This document shows positions 1 to 8,677 of a stretch of 64,000 nt of DNA, one piece after another (the first letter of the stretch is position 1; every line of letters begins with the position of its first letter). The translations under genes and the position numbers were made by a program. Source of the stretch: Spirochaetales bacterium. GTDB taxonomy: Bacteria; Spirochaetota; Spirochaetia; Sphaerochaetales; Sphaerochaetaceae. The DNA is taken from assembly GCA_018433865.1 (NCBI GenBank), contig JAHDQJ010000007.1:1-64000 (forward strand), written 5' to 3'. The notes beneath the pieces were generated by a model. That model saw only the letters and a program-made list of their open reading frames with translations, did not search any database and was not told the origin of the DNA.

Positions 1-78
1 CATCCGAATTGTTTCTTCCTCCGCAACCCCCGGTCGGGCTGCCGTTACGCCATGCCCGCCGGTTGCACCCATGACCAT
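1..78 (-). CDS. Possible 5' end of an unidentified gene (partial)
   Basis: An ATG at 78 opens a reading frame that stays open for 26 codons to the window edge. The peptide begins MVMGATGGHGVTAARPG. An in-frame TGA lies about 15 codons upstream, and the sequence just before the ATG (TTTAGGG) is only a weak ribosome binding site. I do not recognise the protein and the fragment is too short to judge coding character. It could equally be part of a structured non-coding region. Confidence 0.25.
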   Translation of the reverse strand, partial: MVMGATGGHGVTAARPGVAEEETIRM

Positions 79-242
79 CCCTAAAGACCGAAAGGCCGTC
101 TTCAGACGTCACTCTCTCGGAAACCTGTCTTTCAATCGCCTCCCGTGGACTAAAGACTCCTCGCAAAACCCCTGAAAACCACTACTTTCTCAGGTGACTT
201 TTTCCCAGACGGTTGACGTACCAAATTGGCGAGAAACCGATC
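79..242. other. Short non-coding stretch between the window edge and pepF
   Basis: No reading frame with a convincing start lies here. One short hairpin-like segment (AAGACCGAAAGGCCGTCTT, about 84-102) is visible. I see no clear U-tract terminator behind pepF, which ends at 243. Confidence 0.4.
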
Positions 243-2057
243 CTAGAGCATCAATGATTCGAACCTGTCCAGGAGGCCCTTGAAGGAATCCAGCGCCTTC
301 CTGACCGGTTCCGGCCTGCTCATGTCCACACCAGCCAAACGCAGCGAATCCATCGGATATTTCGATCCTCCCGACTTCAGGAATGCCAGGTAACGATCCC
401 GATCCGCATCGGTACCGTGCAACACCTGCTCCGACAAGGCGATCGATGCACACAGCCCCGTGGAATACTTGTATACGTAGAAGGCATGATAGAAGTGGGG
501 AATGCGCAGTCCCTCGAGATCGCTGACGCCGAACAGTTGCACGTCTGGGCCGAAGTAAGCCTCCAACAACATGCGGTAGGTAGAACGTAACGAATCGACA
601 GTGATCGGTTCTCCCGATTCGACCATCCGATGCACGAGCATCTCATACTCGGCGAACATCGTCTGCCTGAAGAGGGTCGCAACCACATCGTCGATCTGCT
701 TCCCGATGATGAAAGCGGTCATCTCAGTGTTTTTCGCGTGCTTGAGCATGTGGGCGGCAAGGAGCTGTTCGTTGAACGTGGATGCGACCTCCGCCTCGAA
801 TATCGTGTAGTCATACGAGGAAAAAGGATTGTTCCGGGCACTATACCATGAGTGCATCGAGTGACCTCCCTCATGGGCCAGGGTGAACACATCCCGTAGC
901 ACATCCTCTTGGTAATTCATGAGGATGTAGGGCAGTCCGCTATAGATGCCCGAGGAGAACGCACCGGAGCGCTTTCCCCGGTTCTCATACCGGTCTACCC
1001 AACGGTCCTCCGTCAATCCCCGGGTGAGCGTCTGTACATATTCAGGTCCGAGCGGCCGTAATGCTTCTCCGATCAGTTCTACCGCCTCTTCATAGCGGTG
1101 ACGGACCGATACACCCTTCACCAACGGTACGTACACATCATAGTGACTCAATTTCTTCAATCCGAGCAACTTCCTGCGTATCTCATAATATCGATGCAGT
1201 TGATCCGTCGATCCGCGGACCGTCGAGACCAGGTTGTCATAGACTGTCGGATCAACCTTGTCGGGGAAGAGGAACATCGAACGGGAATCGGGGTAGGAAC
1301 GGACTTTCGCACGGAAAATATCCTGCTTCACGCTCGCATCATAGAGATTGGTCAGCACATTCTTGTGATGCTCGAAGGTGCGATAGTACTTCCGGAATGC
1401 CCGCTCCCTGACCGACCTGTCGCTGTGTTGCAAAAGATAGGCATAGGTGCTGTGGGTGAGGGGAACCTTGCCTTCGGGGGTGATGACGTGACCGAAATCG
1501 AAATCTACGTTCGTGAGTGCACCGAAGGCCTCCTGGGCTTTTCCCCCGACCTCCGATTGCAATGCCATGATCTTTTCCTCATCCGGGCCGAGGATGTGCT
1601 CTCTGAAGCGCAACATCTTGCTAAGCATGACACGAAATTCTTTGAAATCTGGCAATTTCGTCCATGATTCAATCGTATTTGGGTCGATTGTCATGATTTC
1701 CGGTTCGATGAAGCTGGTGGCGGCAGAATAGCGTGTCGCCAACTGGTGGGAGAGGCTCCTTCGGCGTTGGTTTTCCGAGTCGCTTCCGTCCGCGGCATGC
1801 TTGAGAAATGCGTATTGCATCACCTTCTCGACGATCTTGCCCGTTTCGCTGAGCCACGCGAGCATCTCAGCCAACGCTGCCGAGGATTGTCCGAGAGTTC
1901 CCTTGAACCGCGAGGACTCCTGCACAGACTGCTCGATCTTGTCACAATCGGATTGCCACGCAGCATCATCAGCATACAACGCGGTCAAGTTCCATGTATC
2001 GTTGGGCGGCACCTGTTTCCGTTCCGGAATGCTTGTGATTTTTCTTTCAGCAGACAT
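243..2057 (-). CDS. pepF: Oligoendopeptidase F (M3 zinc metallopeptidase)
   Basis: The 604-residue protein has the M3B family length and the zinc signature HEGGH, with H395, E396 and H399 as metal ligands and catalytic base. The expected downstream glutamate sits in the FEAEVAS segment. It should hydrolyse short oligopeptides in the cytoplasm, and no signal peptide is seen. The ATG at 2057 follows AAGGAG with a 7-nt spacer. The start lies inside the last codons of rdgB (11-bp overlap), so the two are likely co-transcribed and perhaps translationally coupled. The family assignment is firm; substrate range cannot be read from sequence. Confidence 0.95.
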   Translation of the reverse strand: MSAERKITSIPERKQVPPNDTWNLTALYADDAAWQSDCDKIEQSVQESSRFKGTLGQSSAALAEMLAWLSETGKIVEKVMQYAFLKHAADGSDSENQRRRSLSHQLATRYSAATSFIEPEIMTIDPNTIESWTKLPDFKEFRVMLSKMLRFREHILGPDEEKIMALQSEVGGKAQEAFGALTNVDFDFGHVITPEGKVPLTHSTYAYLLQHSDRSVRERAFRKYYRTFEHHKNVLTNLYDASVKQDIFRAKVRSYPDSRSMFLFPDKVDPTVYDNLVSTVRGSTDQLHRYYEIRRKLLGLKKLSHYDVYVPLVKGVSVRHRYEEAVELIGEALRPLGPEYVQTLTRGLTEDRWVDRYENRGKRSGAFSSGIYSGLPYILMNYQEDVLRDVFTLAHEGGHSMHSWYSARNNPFSSYDYTIFEAEVASTFNEQLLAAHMLKHAKNTEMTAFIIGKQIDDVVATLFRQTMFAEYEMLVHRMVESGEPITVDSLRSTYRMLLEAYFGPDVQLFGVSDLEGLRIPHFYHAFYVYKYSTGLCASIALSEQVLHGTDADRDRYLAFLKSGGSKYPMDSLRLAGVDMSRPEPVRKALDSFKGLLDRFESLML

Positions 2058-2667
2058 GCAGTATCTCCTTGTTCTCTATGCTTGCCAGGATCGTCAATAT
2101 CTTCCTTGCTGCGATTCCACGATGACTCACCCGGTGCTTCTCAGCGGGTGTGAGCTCAGCCATGGTCCTTTCGTTATCACCGACGAGGAACACCGGATCA
2201 TACCCGAACCCACCGTCTCCAAACGGTTTGTGAGCGATACGGCCTTCGACCGTCTCCTGCACCACATACTTGCGACTCGGAGAGAGCACGAGTGCGATCG
2301 CACAGATGAACCGTGCGCTCCTTGCTGCACCTTCGACTCCCTGCAAGTTGGAAAGCAAGTAGCGGTTCTTCTCTGGGGCATCGAGCATGCGGCCGAACAC
2401 ATCGGATCCATAGCGGGCACTGTAGATACCCGGGCTTCCGCCAAGCGCATCGACCTGAAGTCCAGAGTCATCGGCGATCGAAGGTTTTCCGGTCATCATG
2501 AAGAGGTGTTCGGCTTTGCCGAGTGCGTTCTCGATGAACGTGCTGCCAATCTCCTCGAATGAAAAGTCGATGCCGAGTTCACTCGGCATGATGATTGCAT
2601 GGGGGACGAGCAATGCAGCCATCTCCTCTTTCTTGTGTATATTCTGTGTGGCAAACATCAGTGTCAT
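2047..2667 (-). CDS. rdgB: RdgB/HAM1 dITP/XTP pyrophosphatase
   Basis: The 206-residue protein removes non-canonical purine nucleoside triphosphates (XTP, dITP, ITP) from the pool by cleavage to the monophosphate. The family motifs are in order: the N-terminal substrate loop (FATQNIHKKEE), ADDSGLQVDAL with the general-base Asp, SARYG, and FGYDPVF near residue 150. No Shine-Dalgarno sequence precedes the ATG at 2667. Instead TATGTT ends 6 nt before it, with TGGACG 17 nt further up inside the end of the sigma-like gene, so the message may be leaderless. The gene runs into pepF with an 11-bp overlap. Confidence 0.93.
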   Translation of the reverse strand: MTLMFATQNIHKKEEMAALLVPHAIIMPSELGIDFSFEEIGSTFIENALGKAEHLFMMTGKPSIADDSGLQVDALGGSPGIYSARYGSDVFGRMLDAPEKNRYLLSNLQGVEGAARSARFICAIALVLSPSRKYVVQETVEGRIAHKPFGDGGFGYDPVFLVGDNERTMAELTPAEKHRVSHRGIAARKILTILASIENKEILHVC

Positions 2668-2702
2668 GTCTTGAACATAGCCGATTTACTCGATGCCGTC
2701 CA
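2668..2702 (-). promoter_or_regulatory. Candidate leaderless promoter of rdgB
   Basis: On the minus strand TGGACG (2697-2702), a 17-bp spacer, TATGTT (2674-2679), six bases, then the rdgB ATG. The -35 box matches 4 of 6 consensus positions. A start point at about 7 nt after the -10 would fall on the A of the ATG. The -35 lies within the 3' end of the upstream gene. Confidence 0.45.
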
Positions 2703-3612
2703 TTATCTGCCGCACATATTTGTGCATCGCATGCAAGCCTGAGTCGATCGTGCCTTTGGGTACTCCGGACTTCTTGGCCAAGAGCGAATGACTCACCGGA
2801 TTCGGTCTCTTGCGCATCTGGGCTACACATGCAGCCAAATGTCGTTCCTCACGCTCCAACTTCTCCCGTACGCGTTCCATGAGGAGGGGATCCGCATGAT
2901 ACTCCTCGAGAATGACCAGTTCCTGCCTGAGGAATTGTCGTGTGCTGAAATGGCGGTTCCGTATCGATGCGAGAAACTCGGTACGTTCCCGTTTCCTCCG
3001 TGACAGATCATGCAACTCTGAGAGCTTGCGAGCCAGTGTCCGTTCATTCATATCGAGATAGCGGGCAAGGAATGTGACTTGATTTGCATTGAGTTCCTCC
3101 GAGGCAAGCAATACCAAAAGCAGGAAGCGGTTCCTGAAGGTTTTGCTGTGTTTGATCTTTTGCTTGAGGATCCTGCTTGCTTCAGAGTCCTCGCTCCATG
3201 CACATTCCTGCTCCCCGACCAGCAGGTGAGGATAATAGACTGGCGATTGGTCGGCGACATTCTCCCCATCCACATTCTCCAGGTTCCTGAAGAGGCTCCT
3301 GTATCGACGTCCCTCCCTCGCTTGCCGGCGCAACAACGATTGGGCTTGGAGATATGCGATCCGGCAGAGGTAGTTCTCGAAAGAAATCCGTTCGAAGGAG
3401 AACGTTTCGATGATCTTGCGCAACCGGTTTTCCATGAGGAGCAGGAGTTCCGAAGCATCCTCTTGCTTGAGTACCCTGATCCGTACCGGGTACGTATAGA
3501 AGATGATCCTGCATTCGTCACAGATCCGCTGGAACTCAAGTCTTCGGCGTTTCACATCCGAAGGGGGCAGGTGTTGGTAGGCCAGGACACGCATCGTCAG
3601 ATCGGACATCAT
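2686..3612 (-). CDS. Sigma-factor-like DNA-binding protein, spirochaete type
   Basis: I do not know a named family for this 308-residue basic protein. Residues about 17-100 look like sigma region 2: an acidic-hydrophobic helix (VLKQEDASELLLLMENRL) followed by FENYLCRIAYLQAQSLLRR, where a YL..i...q..s..R pattern resembles the core-binding and -10 helices. The last 40 residues contain a helix-turn-helix of region-4 type (LLAKKSGVPKGTIDSGL). The middle is rich in Arg, Lys and Glu. GGAGG lies about 8 nt before the ATG at 3612. It follows nrnA on the same strand after a 74-bp gap. A role in promoter selection or transcription control is inference; it could be another regulator with a similar helical core. 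Confidence 0.55.
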   Translation of the reverse strand: MMSDLTMRVLAYQHLPPSDVKRRRLEFQRICDECRIIFYTYPVRIRVLKQEDASELLLLMENRLRKIIETFSFERISFENYLCRIAYLQAQSLLRRQAREGRRYRSLFRNLENVDGENVADQSPVYYPHLLVGEQECAWSEDSEASRILKQKIKHSKTFRNRFLLLVLLASEELNANQVTFLARYLDMNERTLARKLSELHDLSRRKRERTEFLASIRNRHFSTRQFLRQELVILEEYHADPLLMERVREKLEREERHLAACVAQMRKRPNPVSHSLLAKKSGVPKGTIDSGLHAMHKYVRQIMDGIE

Positions 3613-3696
3613 GATGTATACCTCCGTGGGATGAAGGGTATTGCATCATGCATGCCAAATTACAAATGTATTACATGATAAGATTTTTATTTGTAA
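3613..3696 (-). promoter_or_regulatory. AT-rich leader with inverted repeat before the sigma-like gene
   Basis: The gap between nrnA and the sigma-like gene is AT-rich. TTACAAAT (about 3660-3667) is mirrored by ATTTGTAA (3689-3696), which overlaps the nrnA stop codon, with a 21-nt loop between them. It could be an operator or a weak hairpin. No U-tract follows the stem. Confidence 0.3.
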
Positions 3697-4691
3697 GAAT
3701 TTGGAGATTGTTCCAGCACAGACTTTATGGTCTCGATCAATGAAGGCTTCAGTTCCGAGAGGTTTCCCGTGACCGTCGCGCCTGCAGCCTTGCGATGTCC
3801 TCCCCCGCCAAGCTGCGCGCAAATTTTCCCCACGTCGGCAGACGAGGAGTGGGATGACCTGAGGCCAAGTTCCCAACGATCCTCTCCCATGAACTTGATG
3901 TAGAGCACCACTTCCACATCATCCACTCCGAGCAGGTGCGCATAGAGGGAATCGGAAGGACGCTGGTCAGCGCTGAATTCCTTGAGATCCTCTGGTGCTT
4001 CGACGACCACCATCAATCTTCCCTCAAGCAGCGGTTCAGCCCTGAGCAGCAATTTCCCGAGGAATTGTTGCGACTCGAAGCTGTTGCCTCCCTCCATCCG
4101 GTTGAAGATGTCGTTGGGGGAGACTCCGAGCTCGACAAGCTCACCCATCAGGTGGAACGTCTCACCGCGGTATGGCCCGATGAATTTCAAGAATCCGGTA
4201 TCGGTGGCGAGGCCGAAGAAGATATGATCAGCGATCTCATAGGTCATCTCGACCTCGAGCGCCTTGTAGAATTGCATCACACAGAGACTGGTGGAGAATG
4301 ATTTCGGTACGATATAGGAGAGGTCTCCGAACTTGGAGCCGGAGGCGTGGTGGTCGATCGTCAGGAGGGTGAGTCCATCGATCTCATCACCAAGATACCC
4401 GATGCGATCCAAGGTGGAACAATCCACCATCACCACCAATGGGTTGCGGTCGTAGAGCTGCCTGTCCACATGCGGAGCAAACAAGGGCTCGTACTGCTTG
4501 ATCTCTTTCCGTGCGAACGGACCGGCATTGACCAGGTGGACCTCGACTCCCAACCGTTGCAGGAGCTTCTGCATCGCGATCTGCGAATGGATGCAATCAC
4601 CGTCGGGGCCGACGTGCCCCACTACGATCGCAACCGTACAGCTGCGGATCTCATCGATGATCTTGGAGGGGATCTCGGGGTAGGTGAACAT
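3687..4691 (-). CDS. nrnA: DHH-family phosphoesterase, NrnA-like nanoRNase/pAp phosphatase
   Basis: The 334-residue protein carries the DHH superfamily layout: HVGPDGDC near residue 25, VDCST and IDHHASG near residues 100-120, and the DHHA1 signature GGGGHRKAAGA at the C-terminus. The expected role is degradation of RNA dinucleotides and nanoRNAs and, in many homologues, dephosphorylation of 3'-phosphoadenosine 5'-phosphate, using manganese. The ATG at 4691 is preferred to the GTG at 4694 because it stands 6 nt after GGAG. It begins 12 nt after the clpX stop, so it is probably the fourth gene of a tig-clpP-clpX-nrnA unit. Confidence 0.88.
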   Translation of the reverse strand: MFTYPEIPSKIIDEIRSCTVAIVVGHVGPDGDCIHSQIAMQKLLQRLGVEVHLVNAGPFARKEIKQYEPLFAPHVDRQLYDRNPLVVMVDCSTLDRIGYLGDEIDGLTLLTIDHHASGSKFGDLSYIVPKSFSTSLCVMQFYKALEVEMTYEIADHIFFGLATDTGFLKFIGPYRGETFHLMGELVELGVSPNDIFNRMEGGNSFESQQFLGKLLLRAEPLLEGRLMVVVEAPEDLKEFSADQRPSDSLYAHLLGVDDVEVVLYIKFMGEDRWELGLRSSHSSSADVGKICAQLGGGGHRKAAGATVTGNLSELKPSLIETIKSVLEQSPNSYK

Positions 4692-4703
4692 CACTTGCTC
4701 CGT

Positions 4704-5945
4704 TCACGCGATCTCGGCTGAATCGAATTCCAGCTCGGGCAGCTTCGATTTCTCGACCGTCTCGCGATTCACCACGACCCGCTTGATTCCCTTTCTCGAG
4801 GGAATGTCGTACATCACCTCGATCATGATGTTCTCCACGATCGATCGCAAACCGCGCGCACCCGTCTTCTGTGCGATCGACTTCTCTGCAATCGCCTCGA
4901 TCGCCCCCGATTCGAACACCAGATCGACGTTATCGAGCTTGAAGGACGCGGTATATTGCTTGATGATCGAGTTCTTGGGTTCGGTGATGATCCGCATGAG
5001 ATCATCCTTTCCCAGGTTGTTCAGCGAGACATGGATGGGCAGGCGGCCGATGAACTCGGGAATGAGCCCGAACTTGATCAGGTCGTCGGGGTGCATCTGC
5101 TTGAAAAGCCTTGCCGAATCCTTTGAATCGGCATCGCCTACCTTCGCGCCGAATCCCATCTGGTGGCTGGCGACACGCTTCTCGATGACCTTGTCGAGTC
5201 CGACAAATGCTCCGCCGCAGATGAAGAGGATGTTGCGGGTATTGATCTTGAGCATCTCCTGGTTGGGATGTTTCCTACCCCCTTGCGGAGGCACGGAAGC
5301 GTCGGTACCCTCGATGATCTTCAGCAGTGCCTGCTGGACACCTTCGCCCGAGACATCACGAGTGATCGAGACGTTCTCTCCCTTCTTCGCGATCTTGTCG
5401 ATCTCATCGATGAACACGATCCCATGCTCAGCAGCCGCGATGTCATCGTTCGCGTTTTGTATCAGCTTGAGAAGGATGTTCTCGACATCCTCTCCGACAT
5501 AACCGGCTTCGGTGAGCGTCGTTGCATCGGCGATGGCGAACGGAACCTTCAACTTCTTCGCAAGCGTCTTGGCAAGCAGCGTCTTTCCCGTTCCGGTCGG
5601 ACCGATGAGCAGGATGTTGGACTTGTCCATCTCAAGACCCTCGGCCTTGAACTGCTCCTGGAACTTCACCCGCTTGTAGTGATTGTACACCGCGACGGAG
5701 AGGACCTTCTTCGCCTCATCCTGGCCGATGACGTAATCGTCAAGATAATCGTGGATTTCCTTCGGAGTGGGAATTTCCCCAAGATAGTCATCAGGAACCG
5801 GTGCATGGCTGGGATCAGCCTTGAGGATGTCATTGCATGTGTGGATGCAATCCTCGCAGATCGCCACTCCCGGTCCGTCGATCAGTCGTTTCACCTCTTT
5901 GGAACCGCGTCCGCAGAATGAACAGACCTTGCTGCTGCGTGCCAT
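4704..5945 (-). CDS. clpX: ClpX, ATP-binding unfoldase of the ClpXP protease
   Basis: The 413-residue AAA+ protein starts with a zinc-binding domain (C8, C11, C30, C33) that recognises adaptors. The Walker A GPTGTGKT, Walker [14 protein letters not shown], the pore loop GYVGEDVE and the ClpP-docking IGF-type loop (here MGFGAK) follow. It unfolds tagged substrates and feeds them to ClpP in the cytoplasm. An in-frame upstream ATG at 6035 would add 30 residues that overlap clpP; the start at 5945 fits the family N-terminus and has GGAGAGGAG before it. It begins one base after the clpP stop. Confidence 0.97.
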   Translation of the reverse strand: MARSSKVCSFCGRGSKEVKRLIDGPGVAICEDCIHTCNDILKADPSHAPVPDDYLGEIPTPKEIHDYLDDYVIGQDEAKKVLSVAVYNHYKRVKFQEQFKAEGLEMDKSNILLIGPTGTGKTLLAKTLAKKLKVPFAIADATTLTEAGYVGEDVENILLKLIQNANDDIAAAEHGIVFIDEIDKIAKKGENVSITRDVSGEGVQQALLKIIEGTDASVPPQGGRKHPNQEMLKINTRNILFICGGAFVGLDKVIEKRVASHQMGFGAKVGDADSKDSARLFKQMHPDDLIKFGLIPEFIGRLPIHVSLNNLGKDDLMRIITEPKNSIIKQYTASFKLDNVDLVFESGAIEAIAEKSIAQKTGARGLRSIVENIMIEVMYDIPSRKGIKRVVVNRETVEKSKLPELEFDSAEIA

Positions 5946-5946
5946 C

Positions 5947-6555
5947 TCAACTCCTCTCCATGATCTTGTCAGCCAACCCGTATGCAACGGCTTCTCCGGC
6001 AGTGAAGAAGAAATCGCGCTCAAGGTCGGTCGCAATCGTTTCGACGCTCCTGCCCGTGTGGCGGGCGAAGTAGTCGATGCTCAGTTTCTTGATCCTGAGC
6101 AATTCGCGTGCATGAATGGCGATATCCGATACCTGGCCGTTCACACCTCCCCATGGCTGATGGATCATTACCCGTGCCGAGGGAAGGATGGATCGTTTGC
6201 CTGGAGCGCCTGCTGCCAACAGCAAGGCTCCCATGGATGCTGCCTGACCGAGGCAGATGGTCTGCACATCGCTTTTGATGTACTGCATGGTATCGTAGAT
6301 AGCCAGCCCGGCGGTCACGCTTCCGCCCGGGCTGTTGATATAGAGGCTGATATCCTTGGTCGGGTCCTCGGATTCCAGAAAGAGCAACTGAGCGACGACA
6401 ATATTGGCGACCGCAGAGTTGATTTCCTCGCCGAGGATGATGATCCGGTCACGCAAGAGGCGCGAGAAGATATCGAATGAACGTTCACCGACGCCCGAGT
6501 GCTCGATGACCACGGGGACGAGCGACGATTCCGTTTCAGTTCTTGGTACAAACAT
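5947..6555 (-). CDS. clpP: ClpP, proteolytic subunit of the Clp protease
   Basis: The 202-residue serine protease has the complete triad: S107 in GQAASMGA, H132 in MIHQPWGG and D181 in LERDFFF. The oxyanion loop NSPGGSV lies at residues 74-80. It forms the tetradecameric barrel that degrades substrates delivered by ClpX or another Clp ATPase. It follows tig by 26 nt and precedes clpX by one base, the common tig-clpP-clpX order. Only one clpP is present in the window. Confidence 0.97.
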   Translation of the reverse strand: MFVPRTETESSLVPVVIEHSGVGERSFDIFSRLLRDRIIILGEEINSAVANIVVAQLLFLESEDPTKDISLYINSPGGSVTAGLAIYDTMQYIKSDVQTICLGQAASMGALLLAAGAPGKRSILPSARVMIHQPWGGVNGQVSDIAIHARELLRIKKLSIDYFARHTGRSVETIATDLERDFFFTAGEAVAYGLADKIMERS

Positions 6556-6581
6556 ATGCCCTCCGTCGGACCAGGGGCGAA

Positions 6582-7925
6582 TCAGTGGTGGTGATCCGCC
6601 ATGAACGCTTCGTAACTGACTACCGATCCCTCTTTCATGATATTCTTCTCGATGAGGAAATCCCCGGCCTTGCGGAATTTCATCTCATCCTCGATCATGG
6701 TCCGGTAGTATGCCTTCGTTTCCTCGTCGGCGGTCTCTGGCAACTGCGCGGCGACTTCGGCGTCAAGCTCCGCAGCTTCCACCGAGAACGCTTCCTTGTC
6801 CTTGATCTTCTCCATGATCAGCTGTACCCGGATGTTCCGCTCGGCACCCTCGCGCCAGTTTGCAGTGAAATCATCCTTTGTCTGCCCCTGGAATTCGAGG
6901 AACTTGAGAACCTGGGATTCCGGCATGCCGGATTGGCTGACAAACCTTCTCCACGAGGAATCGACCTCGATATCGATCATGGAGCGGGGGACCGGGATGG
7001 TCACCTGCTCGAGGATCTTGTTCACTACGGCATTGAGCTTCGTCTCCTTCAGGTGACTCTCAAGACCATTTGCCAGCTTCTCACGGGTTGCTGAGACCAG
7101 ATCGGCGACAGTGTCGTATTTCTCGCTCACGTCCTGGGCAAACTCGTCGTCGAGCGCAGGAACCTCACGCACCTTGACCTGCTTTACCAGGATCTTGAGC
7201 GTGACCGTCTTGCCTGCGTACTCAGAATATTCGTGATCCTCGGGGAATGTCTTTTCAATGGTCTTGGTCTCGTCCTTGGACATGCCGACCAAGTCCTCGT
7301 CGATCTTGTAGAAATTGGTGCCGCTTCCTACGGTGAAGACGAAATCCTTCCGATCGGTACCTGCGACTTCGTTTCCTTCGGCATCGAGCTCGACATAGTC
7401 CAGCGTCACGATGTCGCCATGTTCGACCGGCCTGGATTTCTCGACCACCAAGGCGTTTTGCTCACGCAGTTTGTCAATCTCCTTGGTGATGGTCTCCTCG
7501 GTGATTTCCACCTGGGGAACCTCGACTTCCAGATCGGTGTAGGCGGGAAGCTCGAAGAGGGGCAGGATGTCATAGGTGACGGCGAACTGCAAGTCGGTAT
7601 CGATCGCAGTGGAGATGTTCTCCTCGTCGACAAGGCTCGGCTGGCTGTAGGGGAGGGGCTTGTACTTGTCCTCTACTGTCTTCAGCGCTTCCTGGACAGC
7701 TTCGTCGATGGTGGAATAGACGCCCTCTTCGCGCATGCCGGTACCGAATTTCTGTTCCAGCACGGAAGCGGGAGCCTTGCCCTTGCGGAAGCCGGGAAGT
7801 TGAAGTGTCTTCATGTACTTCTGCAAGACCTTGGTGTAGGACTGGGCGAGCGCCTCTTGCTTGACCGTGATGGTCAGTTCGACGGCTGAGTTCTCGAGTT
7901 CTTTGACTTTTTGTTCGGCAATCAT
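6582..7925 (-). CDS. tig: Trigger factor, ribosome-associated chaperone
   Basis: The 447-residue protein begins with the ribosome-binding domain ([12 protein letters not shown], matching the GFRxGKxP signature). A PPIase domain follows around residues 160-245 ([18 protein letters not shown]), and then the long helical chaperone arms. It binds nascent chains at the ribosome exit tunnel and acts as a peptidyl-prolyl isomerase. The reading frame is open further upstream through the tRNA cluster, but those residues are translated tRNA sequence. The ATG at 7925 follows AGAGGAAAG. The protein ends in a His-rich tail (DHHH). Confidence 0.96.
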   Translation of the reverse strand: MIAEQKVKELENSAVELTITVKQEALAQSYTKVLQKYMKTLQLPGFRKGKAPASVLEQKFGTGMREEGVYSTIDEAVQEALKTVEDKYKPLPYSQPSLVDEENISTAIDTDLQFAVTYDILPLFELPAYTDLEVEVPQVEITEETITKEIDKLREQNALVVEKSRPVEHGDIVTLDYVELDAEGNEVAGTDRKDFVFTVGSGTNFYKIDEDLVGMSKDETKTIEKTFPEDHEYSEYAGKTVTLKILVKQVKVREVPALDDEFAQDVSEKYDTVADLVSATREKLANGLESHLKETKLNAVVNKILEQVTIPVPRSMIDIEVDSSWRRFVSQSGMPESQVLKFLEFQGQTKDDFTANWREGAERNIRVQLIMEKIKDKEAFSVEAAELDAEVAAQLPETADEETKAYYRTMIEDEMKFRKAGDFLIEKNIMKEGSVVSYEAFMADHHH

Positions 7926-8029
7926 CCTATTTCTTTCCTCTTTACATTGGTGTTCTCTATAGTAAGCATGCCTTTGCCTCTCGGCAAGCGCATTGCAGCA
8001 TACCCGGACCATCATAGCAAAATCCGAAT

Positions 8030-8057
8030 AAAAAAGCGACCCGGTCAACCGGGTCGC
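8030..8057 (-). terminator. Rho-independent terminator of the tRNA cluster
   Basis: A perfect 9-bp stem, GCGACCCGG / CCGGGTCGC (8036-8044 and 8049-8057), with a 4-nt loop is followed on the minus strand by six Ts. It stands between tRNA-Gly and tig and would separate tRNA transcription from the tig-clpPX unit. Confidence 0.9.
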
Positions 8058-8060
8058 CCA

Positions 8061-8132
8061 AGCGAGAGACGGGACTTGAACCCGCGACATCCACCTTGGC
8101 AAGGTGGAGCTCTACCACTGAGCTACTCTCGC
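8061..8132 (-). tRNA. tRNA-Gly (GCC)
   Basis: A 72-nt cloverleaf with acceptor GCGAGAG/CTCTCGC and discriminator T. The anticodon loop has GCC between CTT and AAG flanks, and the T-arm is GGGTTCAAGTCCC. CCA is not encoded. It is the last gene of the five-tRNA cluster. Confidence 0.95.
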
Positions 8133-8175
8133 AATCGTTCGCTGCATCTTACAGACTTGCCTGCCAAAGGTCAAG

Positions 8176-8256
8176 TGCGAGAGGAGGGATTTGAACCCTC
8201 ACACCTACGGTACTAGATCCTAAGTCTAGCGTGTCTGCCAATTCCACCACTCTCGC
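8176..8256 (-). tRNA. tRNA-Leu (TAG)
   Basis: An 81-nt class II tRNA with acceptor GCGAGAG/CTCTCGC, discriminator A and anticodon loop CTTAGGA. A long variable arm (GTACCGTAGGTGT region) and the T-arm AGGGTTCAAATCCCT follow. CCA is not encoded. Confidence 0.94.
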
Positions 8257-8294
8257 AGTGGTTGCCTTCCCGTACAGGATGGCGATGCCTTTCA

Positions 8295-8367
8295 TGAGCC
8301 GCAAAGGGATCGAACCTTTGACCCGCAGATTAAGAGTCTGCTGCTCTACCAGCTGAGCTAGCGGCCC
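8295..8367 (-). tRNA. tRNA-Lys (CTT)
   Basis: A 73-nt cloverleaf with acceptor GGGCCGC/GCGGCTC, anticodon stem GCAGA/TCTGC and loop CTCTTAA giving anticodon CTT. The discriminator is A. CCA is not encoded. Confidence 0.95.
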
Positions 8368-8390
8368 AAAACATTGTAAAAAAACACTCT

Positions 8391-8464
<74 letters not shown>

Positions 8465-8500
8465 ATCGCACGCCACTATCGTGTAGCTAAGCTGCACAAG

Positions 8501-8573
8501 GGTGGATGACGGGGCTCGAACCCGCAACAACCAGATCCACAATCTGGTGCTCTACCATTGAACTACATCCACC
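8501..8573 (-). tRNA. tRNA-His (GTG)
   Basis: A 73-nt gene with the extra 5' G (G-1) opposite discriminator C, the identity pair expected for bacterial tRNA-His. The anticodon loop is TTGTGGA (anticodon GTG). It is the first gene of the cluster in the direction of transcription. CCA is not encoded. Confidence 0.95.
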
Positions 8574-8624
8574 AAGATGTCTTTGCAGTCCGGTACGACC
8601 AGCGCAAATCAACGTACGATAATC

Positions 8625-8649
8625 TGCCCGATTCGATCCGTTTTGTCAA
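8625..8649 (-). promoter_or_regulatory. Possible promoter of the tRNA cluster
   Basis: A perfect TTGACA reads on the minus strand at 8644-8649, about 75 nt upstream of tRNA-His. The -10 is poor: GATTAT at a long 19-nt spacing is the nearest match. Confidence 0.35.
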
Positions 8650-8677
8650 TAGCATTCACCGGAACTTATGAAAAAAG

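Noticed and set aside
7926-8102. In-frame 5' extension of tig
   Set aside because: The added residues are translated tRNA-Gly and terminator sequence; the family N-terminus and the ribosome binding site fit the ATG at 7925.
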